From: Helicobacter pylori | GTDB taxonomy: Bacteria; Campylobacterota; Campylobacteria; Campylobacterales; Helicobacteraceae | Direction of reading: 5' to 3' | Assembly: GCA_008032955.1 (NCBI GenBank) | Contig: CP032046.1 | Coordinates: forward strand, 682,001-746,000 | DNA length: 64,000 bases | Shown here: piece after piece, positions 39,606 through 49,128 of the stretch | Numbering within the stretch: position 1 is the stretch's first letter | How the letters are laid out: every line of letters begins with the position of its first letter | Program-made: the position numbers and the translations under genes | Notes under the pieces: generated by a model | Databases searched by the model: none | Seen by the model: only the letters and a program-made list of their open reading frames with translations | What the model was told of the DNA's origin: nothing

Positions 39606-40933
39606 ATGAAAGTCAATAAGGGTTTTAAATTCCGCTTGTATCCCACTAAAGAACAACAGGATAAATTGCAACACTCTTTTTTTGTCTATAATCAAGCTTA
39701 TAATATTGGCTTGAATTTACTGCAAGAGCAATATGAAACCAACAAAGATTCACCTCCCAAAGAAAGAAAGTGGAAAAAATCAAGCGAGTTAGATCATGCG
39801 ATTAAACACCACTTGAACGCTAGGGGGTTAAGCTTTAGTAGTGTGATAGCCAACAATCACGCATAAATGTTGAAAGGGCTTTAAAAGATGCTTTTAAAGT
39901 TAAAAACAGGGGCTTTCCTAAATTCAAAAACTCTAAATTCGCCAAACAATCTTTTTCGTGGAACAATCAAGGTTTCTCTATCAAAGAAAGCGATGATGAA
40001 CGCTTTAAGATATTCACTTTAATGAAAATGCCCTTAATGATGCGCATGCATAGAAACTTCCCTCCTAATTTTAAAGTGAAACAAATTAGTATCTCTTGCA
40101 GCCACAGAAAGTATTTCGTTAGCTTTAGCGTGGAATACCAACAAGACATTACTCCCATCAAAAACCCTAAAAATGGTGTGGGGCTAGATTTGAATATCCT
40201 TGATATAGCTTGTTCTTGTGGGGTGAATAATCACAAAAAACTAACGGATTTTAAGCGATACCCAATAGACATGAAAGAATTACTAGGGATAGAAATAGAT
40301 GAAGAGTTGGACACTAAACGACTCATCCCTACTTATTCCAAATTGTATTCTTTAAAAAAATACTTTAAAAAATTTAAAAGATTGCAAAGAAAACAAAGCC
40401 GTAGGGTGTTAAAGTCTAAACAAAACAAAACCAAATTAGGAGGTAATTTTTACAAAACCCAAAAGAAATTAAACCAAGCCTTTGACAAGTCTAGTCATCA
40501 AAAAACAGACAGATACCATAAAATCACAAGCGAACTTTCAAAGCAATTTGAATTGATAGTAGTTGAAGATTTGCAAGTAAAAAACATGACTAAAAGAGCT
40601 AAACTCAAAAACGTTAAACAAAAGAGTGGGCTTAATCAATCTATCTTAAACGCTTCATTCTATCAAATCATCTCTTTTTTAGACTACAAACAACAGCATA
40701 ATGGCAAATTGTTAGTGAAAGTTCCCCCACAATATACGAGTAAAACTTGCCATTGTTGTGGGAATATCAACCACAAGCTTAAATTAAATCATAGGCAGTA
40801 TTGGTGTTTAGAATGCGGGTATAGAGAACACAGAGACATCAACGCTGCGAACAATATTTTAAGCAAAGGGTTAAGTCTTTTTGGGGTAGGAAATATCCAT
40901 GCAGACTTTAAAGAACAAAGCCTTTCGTGTTAG
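39606..40933 (+). pseudogene. tnpB: TnpB (RNA-guided nuclease of the IS), broken near 39865
   Basis: TnpB proteins are RuvC-type nucleases guided by an RNA transcribed from the element's right end. The N-terminal frame (39606-39866, starting FKFRLYPTKEQQDKL) stops at TAA. One more A there (GCA ATA AAT) continues as NNHAINVERALKDAF into the frame ending 40933, for 442 residues. RuvC acidic residues are seen in GVGLDLNILD, IVVEDLQV and REHRDINAANN, and the zinc finger is CHCCG to CLECG. The guide-RNA scaffold would be the tnpB 3' end plus right end, about 40850-41009, but was not resolved. Confidence 0.83.
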
Positions 40934-41027
40934 TGTCCATTAGGGCGCTTTAGTTAGGAAGCTCCTTGCTTTAGCAAGGGGTGGTTTCACTCCTTGCGTT
41001 TTCCATGCGTTTGTGGGGTAAATAAGC

Positions 41028-41033
41028 TATAAT
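41028..41033 (+). promoter_or_regulatory. Upstream (first) copy of the phosphatase-gene promoter
   Basis: TATAAT in AAGCTATAATCGCC. Transcripts from it would first meet the 15-codon frame at 41069-41116 before the real gene. Confidence 0.55.
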
Positions 41034-41068
41034 CGCCTTTTTAAAAGTCATTTTTTAAAGGGGTTTGA

Positions 41069-41116
41069 ATGGTATTTGACAGAACAATCAGCGTAAGAGA
41101 AAAATTTGTGGGGTAA
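41069..41116 (+). CDS. 15-codon truncated leader frame made by the tandem duplication
   Basis: This is the duplicated beginning of the phosphatase gene. It reads the first 12 native codons, then FVG and a stop as it enters the second repeat unit. It could act as an upstream reading frame on transcripts from the first promoter. No function is implied. Confidence 0.4.
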   Translation: MVFDRTISVREKFVG

Positions 41117-41122
41117 ATAAGC

Positions 41123-41128
41123 TATAAT
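41123..41128 (+). promoter_or_regulatory. Second copy of the phosphatase-gene promoter
   Basis: TATAAT identical to that at 41028, 36 bases before the start at 41164. Confidence 0.55.
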
Positions 41129-41163
41129 CGCCTTTTTAAAAGTCATTTTTTAAAGGGGTTTGA

Positions 41164-41850
41164 ATGGTATTTGACAGAACAATCAGCGTAAGAGAAAAAA
41201 AAGCGGCTAAAACGCTTGGGATTATTGGGATCGTCTTTTTTATTTTGTTTGGCATCGTAATAAGCGGGGTGGCTTTTCAAAAAGAGTGGGTGCAACAATT
41301 GGATTTGTTTTTTATAGACTTGATCCGCAACCCAGCCCCCATTCAAAAAAGCACGTGGCTTTCTTTCGTGTTTTTTAGCACATGGTTTGCGCAAAGCAAG
41401 CTCACCACTCCTATAGCCTTACTCATTGGCTTGTGGTTTGGGTTTCAAAAACGCATCGCTTTGGGGGTGTGGTTTTTCTTTAGCATCTTATTGGGTGAAT
41501 TCACCTTAAAATCTCTTAAGCTTTTAGTGGCGCGCCCACGGCCTGTAACCAATGGCGAATTGGTTTTTGCGCATGGCTTTAGTTTCCCTAGCGGGCATGC
41601 TTTAGCTTCAGCGCTTTTTTACGGCTCTTTGGCGTTGTTGTTATGCTATTCTAACGCAAACAATCGCACCAAAACTATCGGCGCTATCATTTTACTTTTT
41701 TGGATTGTTTTAATGGCGTATGATAGGGTTTATTTAGGGGTGCATTACCCTAGCGATGTTTTAGGAGGGTTTTTGTTAGGGATTGCTTGGTCGTGTTGCT
41801 CTTTAGCACTTTATTTGGGGTTTTTGAAACGCCCTTATAAAGCCGCTTAA
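41164..41850 (+). CDS. PAP2-family membrane phosphatase, UppP-type (HP0851-like)
   Basis: A 228-residue membrane phosphatase with about six hydrophobic segments. The three PAP2 motifs are present: KLLVARPRPV (about residue 119), FPSGHALAS (about 140) and RVYLGVHYPSD (about 190). HP0851 is, to my knowledge, an undecaprenyl-pyrophosphate phosphatase recycling the lipid carrier for peptidoglycan and LPS sugars. The start is the second ATG of the duplicated region, with AAAGGGG as ribosome site. It converges on the next gene. Confidence 0.85.
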   Translation: MVFDRTISVREKKAAKTLGIIGIVFFILFGIVISGVAFQKEWVQQLDLFFIDLIRNPAPIQKSTWLSFVFFSTWFAQSKLTTPIALLIGLWFGFQKRIALGVWFFFSILLGEFTLKSLKLLVARPRPVTNGELVFAHGFSFPSGHALASALFYGSLALLLCYSNANNRTKTIGAIILLFWIVLMAYDRVYLGVHYPSDVLGGFLLGIAWSCCSLALYLGFLKRPYKAA

Positions 41851-41873
41851 AGCGTTTTTTAAAATCTCGTTTT

Positions 41874-42830
41874 TTAAAAAGAAAGCGATGGGTTAGGGTA
41901 TAGCTCCTCTTTCTTTTTAACCTCATCAAATTCATCTTTATAGCGGTGTTGGTAATTTGGGTCATAATCCACGACGCTCTTTAAAAAACCGCTGAATTTT
42001 GGATTTTTCTCGCTAAGCTCTAAAGCCACGGTGTAATCAATTTTTTCTTTGTATTTAGCGTTCAATAAAATAGCGCTTTTGTCCTCATCAGTTCTCAAAT
42101 CAATCACGCCAATCCCAAAACTCGCATGCAAACGCTTCAACAAATCCATGAGTTTGGGATTATGCGTATCAATATGATGGCCCACTAAATACCCCTCATT
42201 AGCCCACGAGCTATTAGAAATCGCTTGAAAATAACACTCCCTGCAATTATTCACGCTGATTTCTTTTTTCAATTCAAAGCTCACCAGTTTAACGGGCAAA
42301 GTGTCAAATTTCTTAGAAAAAGCGATTAAATTTTCATTAGACAATTCAGCGTGCAAAAACCTAACCCCCACCATGTCCGGATAAAGCCACCTGTCCATGC
42401 CTTTTGACGATTTTGAACTCTCTTCATGAAAAATGGTTTTCGTGTAGCATTTCAAATTTTCATTATTAATAGCCATGTAGGTTAAAAAGGGGTGCAAATC
42501 CCTTTCATGCATGATTTTATTATGCACGATTTTAACGCTTGAAACGCCGGGCTTTTCAATGTTTAAAACCGGCTCTTTAGCCGCGCTTTTTAAAGCGATT
42601 AAAACCGGCTTTTCTTGCACCTTAAAAAAGGGTAGTTCTTCGCCCTTGTTTAAGGCGGTATAAATAAGGGAGCTAACACTCTGGTGTGGAGTTTTGCCCC
42701 CATAATCAAACATGTTTGTAATCTCGCCTTTTTCAAAAAGCTCTTTGGCTTTATCATACACTTCAGTAGGGCTAATCGGCCCTGTGATCTCTAAAACGCT
42801 TTGAACGATTTCAATGTCTTGCGGTTTCAT
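41874..42830 (-). CDS. HARE-HTH-type winged-helix protein of unknown function (HP0852-like)
   Basis: A 318-residue protein. Residues 1-85 fit a HARE-HTH winged helix (VLEITGPISPTEVYDKAKELFEKGEI and TPHQSVSSLIYTALNKGEELPFFKV). The C-terminal part (SFELKKEISVNNCRECYFQAISNSSWANEGYLVG) looks like a nuclease-fold core with a D/E-x-K-like element, as in COG2958-type proteins. The role is unknown. It overlaps the stop of the ABC-F gene by 4 bp and so is probably co-translated with it. Confidence 0.65.
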   Translation of the reverse strand: MKPQDIEIVQSVLEITGPISPTEVYDKAKELFEKGEITNMFDYGGKTPHQSVSSLIYTALNKGEELPFFKVQEKPVLIALKSAAKEPVLNIEKPGVSSVKIVHNKIMHERDLHPFLTYMAINNENLKCYTKTIFHEESSKSSKGMDRWLYPDMVGVRFLHAELSNENLIAFSKKFDTLPVKLVSFELKKEISVNNCRECYFQAISNSSWANEGYLVGHHIDTHNPKLMDLLKRLHASFGIGVIDLRTDEDKSAILLNAKYKEKIDYTVALELSEKNPKFSGFLKSVVDYDPNYQHRYKDEFDEVKKKEELYPNPSLSF

Positions 42831-44428
42831 TTTTTGCTCGCTAAATACTCTTCATAACTGCCTTTAAAATCAATGATTGAAGCGCCTTTAGGGCTTGGGA
42901 CTAATTCAATAATCCTGTTAGCATACGCATCAATAAGCTCTCTGTCATGGCTTATGCAAATCAGCGCCCCATCAAATTTAAAGAGCGCTTCACCTAGTGC
43001 GATAATCGCTTCTAAATCTAGGTGGTTGGTTGGCTCATCTAAGACTAAAAAATTCCCCCCCTCTAGCATGAGCTTGGATAAAACCATTCGGTGCTTTTCG
43101 CCCCCACTTAAAGCGTTCACGCACTTTTCTTGCTCTTCGCCATTAAACAGCATCCTCCCTAAAGCGTTCCTAACCTCAGCGCTTTCAATCTTTTTATTGA
43201 AATTAAAAAGCCATTGATACAAGGTCTCTTCGCCGCTAATTTCTTCGCTCACGTTTTGAGGGAAATAGCCTTTTGAAACGGTCGCTCCCCATTTCACCAC
43301 GCCCTTATCAGGCTTTAACTCTTCTACTAGAATTTTACAAAGCGTGGATTTACCCACGCCGTTTGGCCCTATGAGAGCGATTTTATCTTTAGGCATCACT
43401 TTCAGGCTCACTTGATTTAAAACCATTTGCCCATCATAACTTTTAGAGACATTTTCGCACTCTAAGGCTTCATTCCCAATGGTGCGTTTGGGTTTAAAAA
43501 TAATGCTAGGATCCCTCCTGCTGGATACCGCTAAGCTTTGAATGTCTAATTTATCCAGTTGTTTTTGGCGGCTTGTGGCTTGCTTGGCTTTAGAAGCGTT
43601 AGCGCTAAAACGAGCGATGAATTTTTCTAGCTCTTCTTTTTCTTTGAGTTTTTTATTGCGTTCGGCCTCTTGCTGTTTAATAATCAGAGTGGAAGCGATA
43701 TACCAATCGTCATAATTCCCGCTAAATTCGCGCACGCTGTGAAAATCCAAATCCAAAATATGCGTGCATACCGCATTTAAAAAATGCCTATCATGGCTAA
43801 TGACTACCATCGTGCCTTCATGGCGTTTGAGGTTGTTTTCTAGCCATTCAATGGCGTTTAAATCCAGGTTGTTCGTAGGCTCATCTAAAAGCAAAATATC
43901 CGGTTTAGGGAACAAGACTTGAGCGAGAAGGATTTTAAATTTATCGCTGCTTGGCAGGGTTTTCATCAGATCGTTGTGTTTAGAGCTAGGAATGCCTAAA
44001 TCTTCTAGGATTTTTTCAATCGCCACCTCGCATTCATACATGGGATCTTCTTCCACGCAAATGGTTTCTAACTCCCCTAATCTGGCATTCACTTTATCAT
44101 CGCTCAAATCGCCTTCAATGTATAAGCGCTCTTTTTCTTTGATAGCGTCATACAAACGCTTATTGCCTATCAAAACCGCATCTTTAAGGCTCAAATCTTC
44201 AAAAGCGTATTGATCCTGCCCTAAAACCCCCATTTTCATGCCGCTTGTGATGATGACTTCCCCACTGCTGCAATCAATGCTCTTGCTTAAAATCTTTAAA
44301 AAAGTGGACTTTCCTGCGCCATTAGCCCCAATCAGTCCGTAGCGTTTGTTTTTATCCAGCTTGATATTCACGTTTTCAAACAATTTTTTAGTCGCATAGC
44401 GTTGCGTTAAGTTGATGGTTTGCAACAT
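42827..44428 (-). CDS. ABC-F family ATPase (YbiT/Uup group; HP0853-like)
   Basis: A 533-residue soluble protein with two ABC domains and no membrane segments. Domain 1 has Walker A GANGAGKSTF (about residue 34) and LLLDEPTNNLD. Domain 2 has GPNGVGKSTL (about 352), the LSGGEKHR signature and LVLDEPTNHLD. The linker between them is charged (EKEELEKFIARFSANASKAKQATSRQKQL). ABC-F proteins act on ribosomes, not in transport. The length matches YbiT. Confidence 0.9.
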   Translation of the reverse strand: MLQTINLTQRYATKKLFENVNIKLDKNKRYGLIGANGAGKSTFLKILSKSIDCSSGEVIITSGMKMGVLGQDQYAFEDLSLKDAVLIGNKRLYDAIKEKERLYIEGDLSDDKVNARLGELETICVEEDPMYECEVAIEKILEDLGIPSSKHNDLMKTLPSSDKFKILLAQVLFPKPDILLLDEPTNNLDLNAIEWLENNLKRHEGTMVVISHDRHFLNAVCTHILDLDFHSVREFSGNYDDWYIASTLIIKQQEAERNKKLKEKEELEKFIARFSANASKAKQATSRQKQLDKLDIQSLAVSSRRDPSIIFKPKRTIGNEALECENVSKSYDGQMVLNQVSLKVMPKDKIALIGPNGVGKSTLCKILVEELKPDKGVVKWGATVSKGYFPQNVSEEISGEETLYQWLFNFNKKIESAEVRNALGRMLFNGEEQEKCVNALSGGEKHRMVLSKLMLEGGNFLVLDEPTNHLDLEAIIALGEALFKFDGALICISHDRELIDAYANRIIELVPSPKGASIIDFKGSYEEYLASKK

Positions 44429-44615
44429 CTTATGATTTCCTTATTTTTGTGATTAGATTATAGAAAGTTTATTGTAGCGTTTTCTTTGCAATATTGTATC
44501 CCTTGCTTATTGTGGTTATTCATAAGGCCTTTGACGCCCAAAATTTGATCGAGCCTATATCATTCCCTCTTGATTTTTTATTCAAATTAAGGTAAAAATA
44601 ATGCTCGTGTTTTAC

Positions 44616-44621
44616 TATTAT
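44616..44621 (+). promoter_or_regulatory. -10 box of guaC
   Basis: TATTAT overlaps the ATG at 44620, which therefore lies before the probable transcript start and cannot be the start codon. This supports the TTG at 44644. Confidence 0.5.
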
Positions 44622-44643
44622 GAATATCAAAAGGATCGTATCA

Positions 44644-45621
44644 TTGAAAGTGTTTGATTACGAAGACGTCCAACTCATTCCTAATAAATGCATCGTGAAT
44701 AGCCGTTCAGAGTGCGATACGACCGTTATTCTAGGCAAACATGCGTTTAAAATGCCCATAGTCCCAGCCAACATGCAAACAATCATCAACGAATCGATCG
44801 CAGAATTTCTAGCAAAAAATGGCTATTTCTATATCATGCATCGCTTTGATGGAGCAAAAAGAATCCCGTTTGTCAAAAAGATGAAGGAACGCCAATTAAT
44901 TAGTTCGATCAGCGTTGGGGTGAAAAAGGAGGAATGTCTTTTTGTAGAAGAGTTGGCCAAGCAAGGATTAGCGCCAGACTATATCACGATCGATATTGCG
45001 CATGGCCATTCAAATTCTGTCATTGAAATGATCCAACGCATCAAAACGCGTTTGCCCGAAACTTTTGTGATTGCCGGGAACGTTGGCACGCCAGAAGCGG
45101 TCCGTGAATTAGAGAACGCCGGCGCTGACGCTACGAAAGTCGGTATCGGGCCTGGGAAAGTGTGTATCACTAAAATCAAAACAGGCTTTGGCACGGGTGG
45201 TTGGCAACTAGCGGCTCTTAGGTGGTGCGCTAAAGCGGCAAGAAAGCCCATTATTGCAGATGGCGGCATTCGCACGCATGGGGATATTGCAAAATCCATA
45301 CGCTTTGGCGCGACAATGGTGATGATTGGCTCGCTTTTTGCAGGGCATGAAGAATCATCTGGAGAAACAAAAATAGAAAATGGTGTCGCATACAAAGAAT
45401 ATTTCGGTTCGGCATCAGAGTTCCAAAAAGGTGAAAAGAAAAATGTTGAAGGTAAGAAAATTTGGATCCAACATAAAGGATCGTTAAAAGACACGCTGGT
45501 TGAAATGCATCAAGATTTGCAATCTTCAATCTCCTATGCAGGCGGGAGAGACCTTGAAGCGATCCGGAAAGTGGATTACGTGATTGTGAAAAATTCAATT
45601 TTCAATGGGGACACGATCTAA
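44644..45621 (+). CDS. guaC: GMP reductase
   Basis: A 325-residue IMPDH/GMPR-family enzyme reducing GMP to IMP. It lacks the CBS domains of guaB. The catalytic loop [17 protein letters not shown] contains the active cysteine and precedes [14 protein letters not shown]. An ATG at 44620 would add eight residues but overlaps the -10 box. TTG 44644 has AAAGGA 7-8 bases upstream. Sequence style resembles the firmicute-type GuaC more than a gene with strong H. pylori codon habits, hinting at old transfer. In 26695 I recall HP0855 and HP0856 between this gene and gmhA; they are absent here. Confidence 0.92.
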   Translation: MKVFDYEDVQLIPNKCIVNSRSECDTTVILGKHAFKMPIVPANMQTIINESIAEFLAKNGYFYIMHRFDGAKRIPFVKKMKERQLISSISVGVKKEECLFVEELAKQGLAPDYITIDIAHGHSNSVIEMIQRIKTRLPETFVIAGNVGTPEAVRELENAGADATKVGIGPGKVCITKIKTGFGTGGWQLAALRWCAKAARKPIIADGGIRTHGDIAKSIRFGATMVMIGSLFAGHEESSGETKIENGVAYKEYFGSASEFQKGEKKNVEGKKIWIQHKGSLKDTLVEMHQDLQSSISYAGGRDLEAIRKVDYVIVKNSIFNGDTI

Positions 45622-45644
45622 AAAAGATCAATGAAACAATAAAG

Positions 45645-46223
45645 CTAATTTTTACGAGCGAAATGCCTTTCAATGCAATCGCATAAGATGTGGATCATAA
45701 GAATGTGCATTTCTTGGATTCGTGGGGTGTCACCACTAGGGACGATCAACGCTATATCGCTTAAAGGCTTCATTTTCCCCCCATCACGCCCCGCTAAGCT
45801 AAGCGTTTTCATCCCTAAATCTTTGGCTTTTTCATAAGCTTTCAGGACATTTTTGGAATTACCGCTTGTAGAAATCCCTATTAAAACATCTTCTTTATTC
45901 CCTAGCGCTTCCACTTGTCTGGCGAACACTTCTTCATAACCATAATCGTTCGCAATGGCGGTGAGAGCTGAGGTATCGGTATTAAGGCTTATCGCACTCA
46001 AGCCTTTCCTTTCTAATTTATAGCGCCCGGTCAATTCAGCGGCAAAATGCTGCGCGTCGCTCGCGCTCCCCCCATTACCGCAAATAAGGATTTTCCCTTG
46101 ATTTTCTAAAGTTTCTATCAAAAGATGAACGCTTTGCTTTAACGCTTCTTGCAAACTTTCTAAACTTTTTTCTAACGCTTCCTTATGGGCTAAAAATTCT
46201 TTTTGGATTAAATCATCAATCAT
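45645..46223 (-). CDS. gmhA: Sedoheptulose-7-phosphate isomerase
   Basis: A 192-residue SIS-domain enzyme, first step of ADP-heptose synthesis for LPS inner core. Motifs are [24 protein letters not shown] (about residues 46-69) and [13 protein letters not shown]. It overlaps the hldE stop by 8 bp, last gene of the gmhB-hldD-hldE-gmhA cluster. Pathway intermediates (HBP, ADP-heptose) are also the ALPK1 ligands sensed by host cells. Confidence 0.95.
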   Translation of the reverse strand: MIDDLIQKEFLAHKEALEKSLESLQEALKQSVHLLIETLENQGKILICGNGGSASDAQHFAAELTGRYKLERKGLSAISLNTDTSALTAIANDYGYEEVFARQVEALGNKEDVLIGISTSGNSKNVLKAYEKAKDLGMKTLSLAGRDGGKMKPLSDIALIVPSGDTPRIQEMHILMIHILCDCIERHFARKN

Positions 46224-47606
46224 TATGTGTCCTTTTAATTTTTTCTATGATAGCGCTTGTGGAATAACCTTCTTCAAATTCTATCAAACGGGTTTCTTTA
46301 GCCAACTCGCTCCCTATGACTTCTTTATTGAGGTAGTCCGCTCCCTTGACTAAAATATCAGGCTTTAGGGCTTGAATCAATTTTATGGGCGTGTCTTCTT
46401 CAAACACCACAACATAATCCACGCAAGACAAACTCGCTAAAAGGAACGCTCTGTCTTTTTCGCTCACTATGGGGCGTCTATCCCCCTTAAGCCTTTTAAT
46501 GGAACTATCGCTATTTAACCCCACAACAAGAATATCCCCTAAAGCTTTAGCCTTTTGCAAATAACTCGCATGCCCTTTATGGAGGAGGTCAAAACAGCCA
46601 TTGGTGAAAACGATTTTTTGCTGGTTGTGTTCTAAAGTTTCTAACAGCTTTTCTAAAGGGAGGATTTTAGGGTGCGTTTGGTTCAAAATCAAAGCGATTT
46701 CTTCCAAACTCGCTAACGCGCTCCCCATTTTACCCACCACCACCGCCGCAGCCGCATTGGCAAACTCGCAAGCATCTTTTAGGCTCATCGATTCTAATAA
46801 AGAGAGCGTTAAAGACGCTATCACCGTATCGCCTGCCCCCGTGACATCATAAACTTCTTTAGCGATAGTGGGGCAATTGACTAACTCGCCTTTTTCCAAA
46901 AAAGCGATGCCTTGTTCGCTCAAAGTTACTAAAGGCATGGCGATTTGATAAGTTTCTTGTAAAATTTGGAGCGCTTTTGATAAATTCGCATGGCTGTCTA
47001 ATTTCAAATGGAGCGCTTGCTCTAATTCAGCGCGATTAGGCGTGATCAAACTCGCATGGGAATATTTGCTATAATCCTTTCCTTTAGGGTCGCATAAAAT
47101 GAGCTTGTGGTGTTGGTTAGCTAGCGTGATGATGGTTTGAGTGAGTTCAAAATCCAACACGCCCTTATTGTAATCTGAAAGGATCACGCCGTCTATTTCT
47201 TGGATTTTTTCTGCGATAAAATCTAAAAGATTCTTTCTTAAATCAGCGTTTAAGGGGTCTTTGATTTCCTTATCCACGCGCGCGATTTGCTGGTTTTGCG
47301 CGATGATGCGCGTTTTAAGCGTGGTGCAACGGGTTTTATCTATCAAAATACCTGAAGCGTCAATCCCTCTTGCTTTTAAAGCGCTAATAAAATGCTTGCC
47401 CTCTAAATCATCGCCCACTACCCCACATAAAAAAACTTTGGCTTTCAAAGAGATAAGGTTATTAGCCACATTGGCCGCTCCGCCTAAATTCTTGCTCTCT
47501 TTTTTGACTTCTAAAACAGGCACAGGGGCTTCAGGAGAAAGCCGTTCGCTCTTCCCCCACAAATAATAATCAGCGATCAGATCGCCTATGACTAAAATTT
47601 TTTCAT
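46216..47606 (-). CDS. hldE: Bifunctional heptose-7-phosphate kinase / heptose-1-phosphate adenylyltransferase, one-base break at the start
   Basis: About 463 residues. The N-terminal ribokinase-type domain ([29 protein letters not shown] to [14 protein letters not shown]) phosphorylates at C1. The C-terminal nucleotidyltransferase ([26 protein letters not shown], HxGH motif) adds AMP. The native ATG should be 47606, coupled as ATGA to the hldD stop, but the A6 run after it (plus T6, 47598-47603) leaves the ATG out of frame; A7 restores MKKILVIGD. As read, the only in-frame start is 47631, inside hldD. This is another probable missing base. Confidence 0.9.
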
Positions 47607-48595
47607 GCGCGTTGTTCTTTAAAAATCGCATGGATATGGGGCAAATAATCTTTAATACCGCTTTCTAAATCGTATAAAGGGGTGTAATCTAAATCCAAAA
47701 TAGTGGGTTCAATGTGCGCTTGGGTGTGCTTTTGGAAAAAAGTATAAGGGTTTTTAATATAGCTCACTTTAAAATCCCCTAAATGCTCTTTTAAAATGCT
47801 AACGATTTCATTATAACTCCTGGCTTGTGAATAACCCACATTATAAACCCCGCTTTTTTGAGCCTTCATCGCTTTCACATTCGCTTGGATCACATCTTCA
47901 ATATAGACAAAATCCCTTAACTGCTCGCCAAATTCAAAAAGCTTGACTTCCTTAAACGCCATCGCGCTTAAAGCGAGCTGCAAAACCATGGAAGCGGTTT
48001 TTTCTTTATAAAATTCCCTAGGCCCATAGACATTGAAATACCTTAAGCCCACTTGAATGTTATCGCTTGAATGAGAAAGGACAAATTCGTCCATGCAAAG
48101 TTTGGAAAAGCCATAAATGTTTTCAGGGCTTTCGTTTGAGCCTACTATATTGGGGGCTTTGGTGTTGCCATAAACGCCCGCTGAAGAAGCGTAAATCACT
48201 TTAGCTTTTTTTGATCGAGCGATTTCTAAAAGGTTTAAAAAAGCCTGATAGTTGGTTTTCATCACTAATTCTTGATTGAGCATGGTCGTATCAGAGACAG
48301 CCGCTTGGTGGAACAAATAATCAAAATGCAACTTTTCTAAACGCCTTAAATCTAAAGGATTATTAATATCAGCGGTAATCACTTCGCCCTTAAAACCGAT
48401 CAAATTCTTAAAATGCCCTAAAGAACTCGGGCGGTTGTTGTTTAAAAGCGTGTTGTTACGAAACTTATCCAAAATTACCACTTTAGCCTTAGGGTGGTTC
48501 TCTTGAAAATAAAAGGCTAGATTACTGCCCACAAAGCCAGCCCCACCGGTGATTAAAATCGTTTGATTTTCCAATCCATCATCAATATAACGCAT
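47603..48595 (-). CDS. hldD: ADP-L-glycero-D-manno-heptose 6-epimerase
   Basis: A 330-residue SDR epimerase, last step of ADP-heptose synthesis. The NADP loop is ITGGAGFVGSNLAFYF (about residues 14-29), the catalytic YGFSKL near 150, and the NVYGPREFYK block is typical for HldD. It lies 8 bp after gmhB and its stop overlaps the native hldE ATG. Confidence 0.96.
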   Translation of the reverse strand: MRYIDDGLENQTILITGGAGFVGSNLAFYFQENHPKAKVVILDKFRNNTLLNNNRPSSLGHFKNLIGFKGEVITADINNPLDLRRLEKLHFDYLFHQAAVSDTTMLNQELVMKTNYQAFLNLLEIARSKKAKVIYASSAGVYGNTKAPNIVGSNESPENIYGFSKLCMDEFVLSHSSDNIQVGLRYFNVYGPREFYKEKTASMVLQLALSAMAFKEVKLFEFGEQLRDFVYIEDVIQANVKAMKAQKSGVYNVGYSQARSYNEIVSILKEHLGDFKVSYIKNPYTFFQKHTQAHIEPTILDLDYTPLYDLESGIKDYLPHIHAIFKEQRA

Positions 48596-48603
48596 TACTA
48601 TCC

Positions 48604-49128
48604 TTATTTAATCCAATCAATCATCTCTTTAAGATTTTTACATTGTATCCAAGAATGAGGAGTTTTTAAAGGGTTTTGAGTGAGCAAAAGGTTATTTTTA
48701 ACTTTAGCGTTCAAGCCGGCTAACATGTCGCTCTCCTTATCGCCTATCATGAAAGATTGATCCAAGCAAATTTGATGCTCTTTAGCGGCTTGTAAAATCA
48801 AAAAGGGCTTTGGCTTCCTGCAAGCGCAATTTTCTTCTGGGGCGTGCCTGCAAAAATAGACGCCGTCTAAATTAAAACCTAACTCTTTGAGCAAGCTTTC
48901 TTGGAGGTATTCGGTAAGGTTTTCAAAATCTTTAAGGGTGTAATAGCCTCGGTTGATCCCGGATTGGTTGGTGATTAAAAGCAGTTTGTAGCCTAAAGAT
49001 TTCGCATGCTTTAATAATTCAAAAATCCCTTTTTGGAACTCAAAATCTTCTTTTTGACTCACATAGCCTTTATCAATATTGATAATGCCGTCTCTGTCCA
49101 AAAAAAGGGCTTTGTTAGTGGCGCTCAT
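48604..49128 (-). CDS. gmhB: D-glycero-D-manno-heptose 1,7-bisphosphate phosphatase
   Basis: A 174-residue HAD phosphatase. The nucleophile motif is LFLDRDGIIN, followed by LLITNQSGI, and the zinc-binding loop is CRHAPEENCACRKPKP. The open frame reaches back to 49233, but those residues are the out-of-frame end of the membrane protein upstream; ATG 49128 (MSATNKALFLDRDG) is the right start and overlaps that gene by 14 bp. It removes the C7 phosphate between the two HldE reactions. Confidence 0.93.
   Translation of the reverse strand: MSATNKALFLDRDGIINIDKGYVSQKEDFEFQKGIFELLKHAKSLGYKLLLITNQSGINRGYYTLKDFENLTEYLQESLLKELGFNLDGVYFCRHAPEENCACRKPKPFLILQAAKEHQICLDQSFMIGDKESDMLAGLNAKVKNNLLLTQNPLKTPHSWIQCKNLKEMIDWIK

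Larger units (their letters stand above)
39025..41009. mobile_element. IS605-type insertion sequence (divergent tnpA and tnpB)
   Basis: An IS200/IS605-family element with the Y1 transposase gene on the minus strand and tnpB on the plus strand, the divergent arrangement of IS605/IS606. The left side has the hairpin CTCCGTCCTTTAGGGCGGAG at about 39030-39050. The right side has CTCCTTGCTTTAGCAAGGGG at about 40962-40981. Both are expected subterminal palindromes with TTTA loops. Exact ends were not fixed; the right end seems to lie close to 41009, where a tandem duplication begins. Both genes carry one-base breaks. Confidence 0.8.
41010..41199 (+). repeat. 95-bp perfect tandem duplication of a promoter and start region
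   Basis: Positions 41010-41104 are repeated at 41105-41199. Each unit holds a TATAAT box, a leader with AAAGGGG, an ATG and the first 12 codons of the phosphatase gene. The duplication starts at or very near the right end of the IS element. Confidence 0.95.

Noticed and set aside
44620-44643. ATG 44620 as the guaC start
   Set aside because: It overlaps the TATTAT -10 box and has no ribosome site; TTG 44644 has one.
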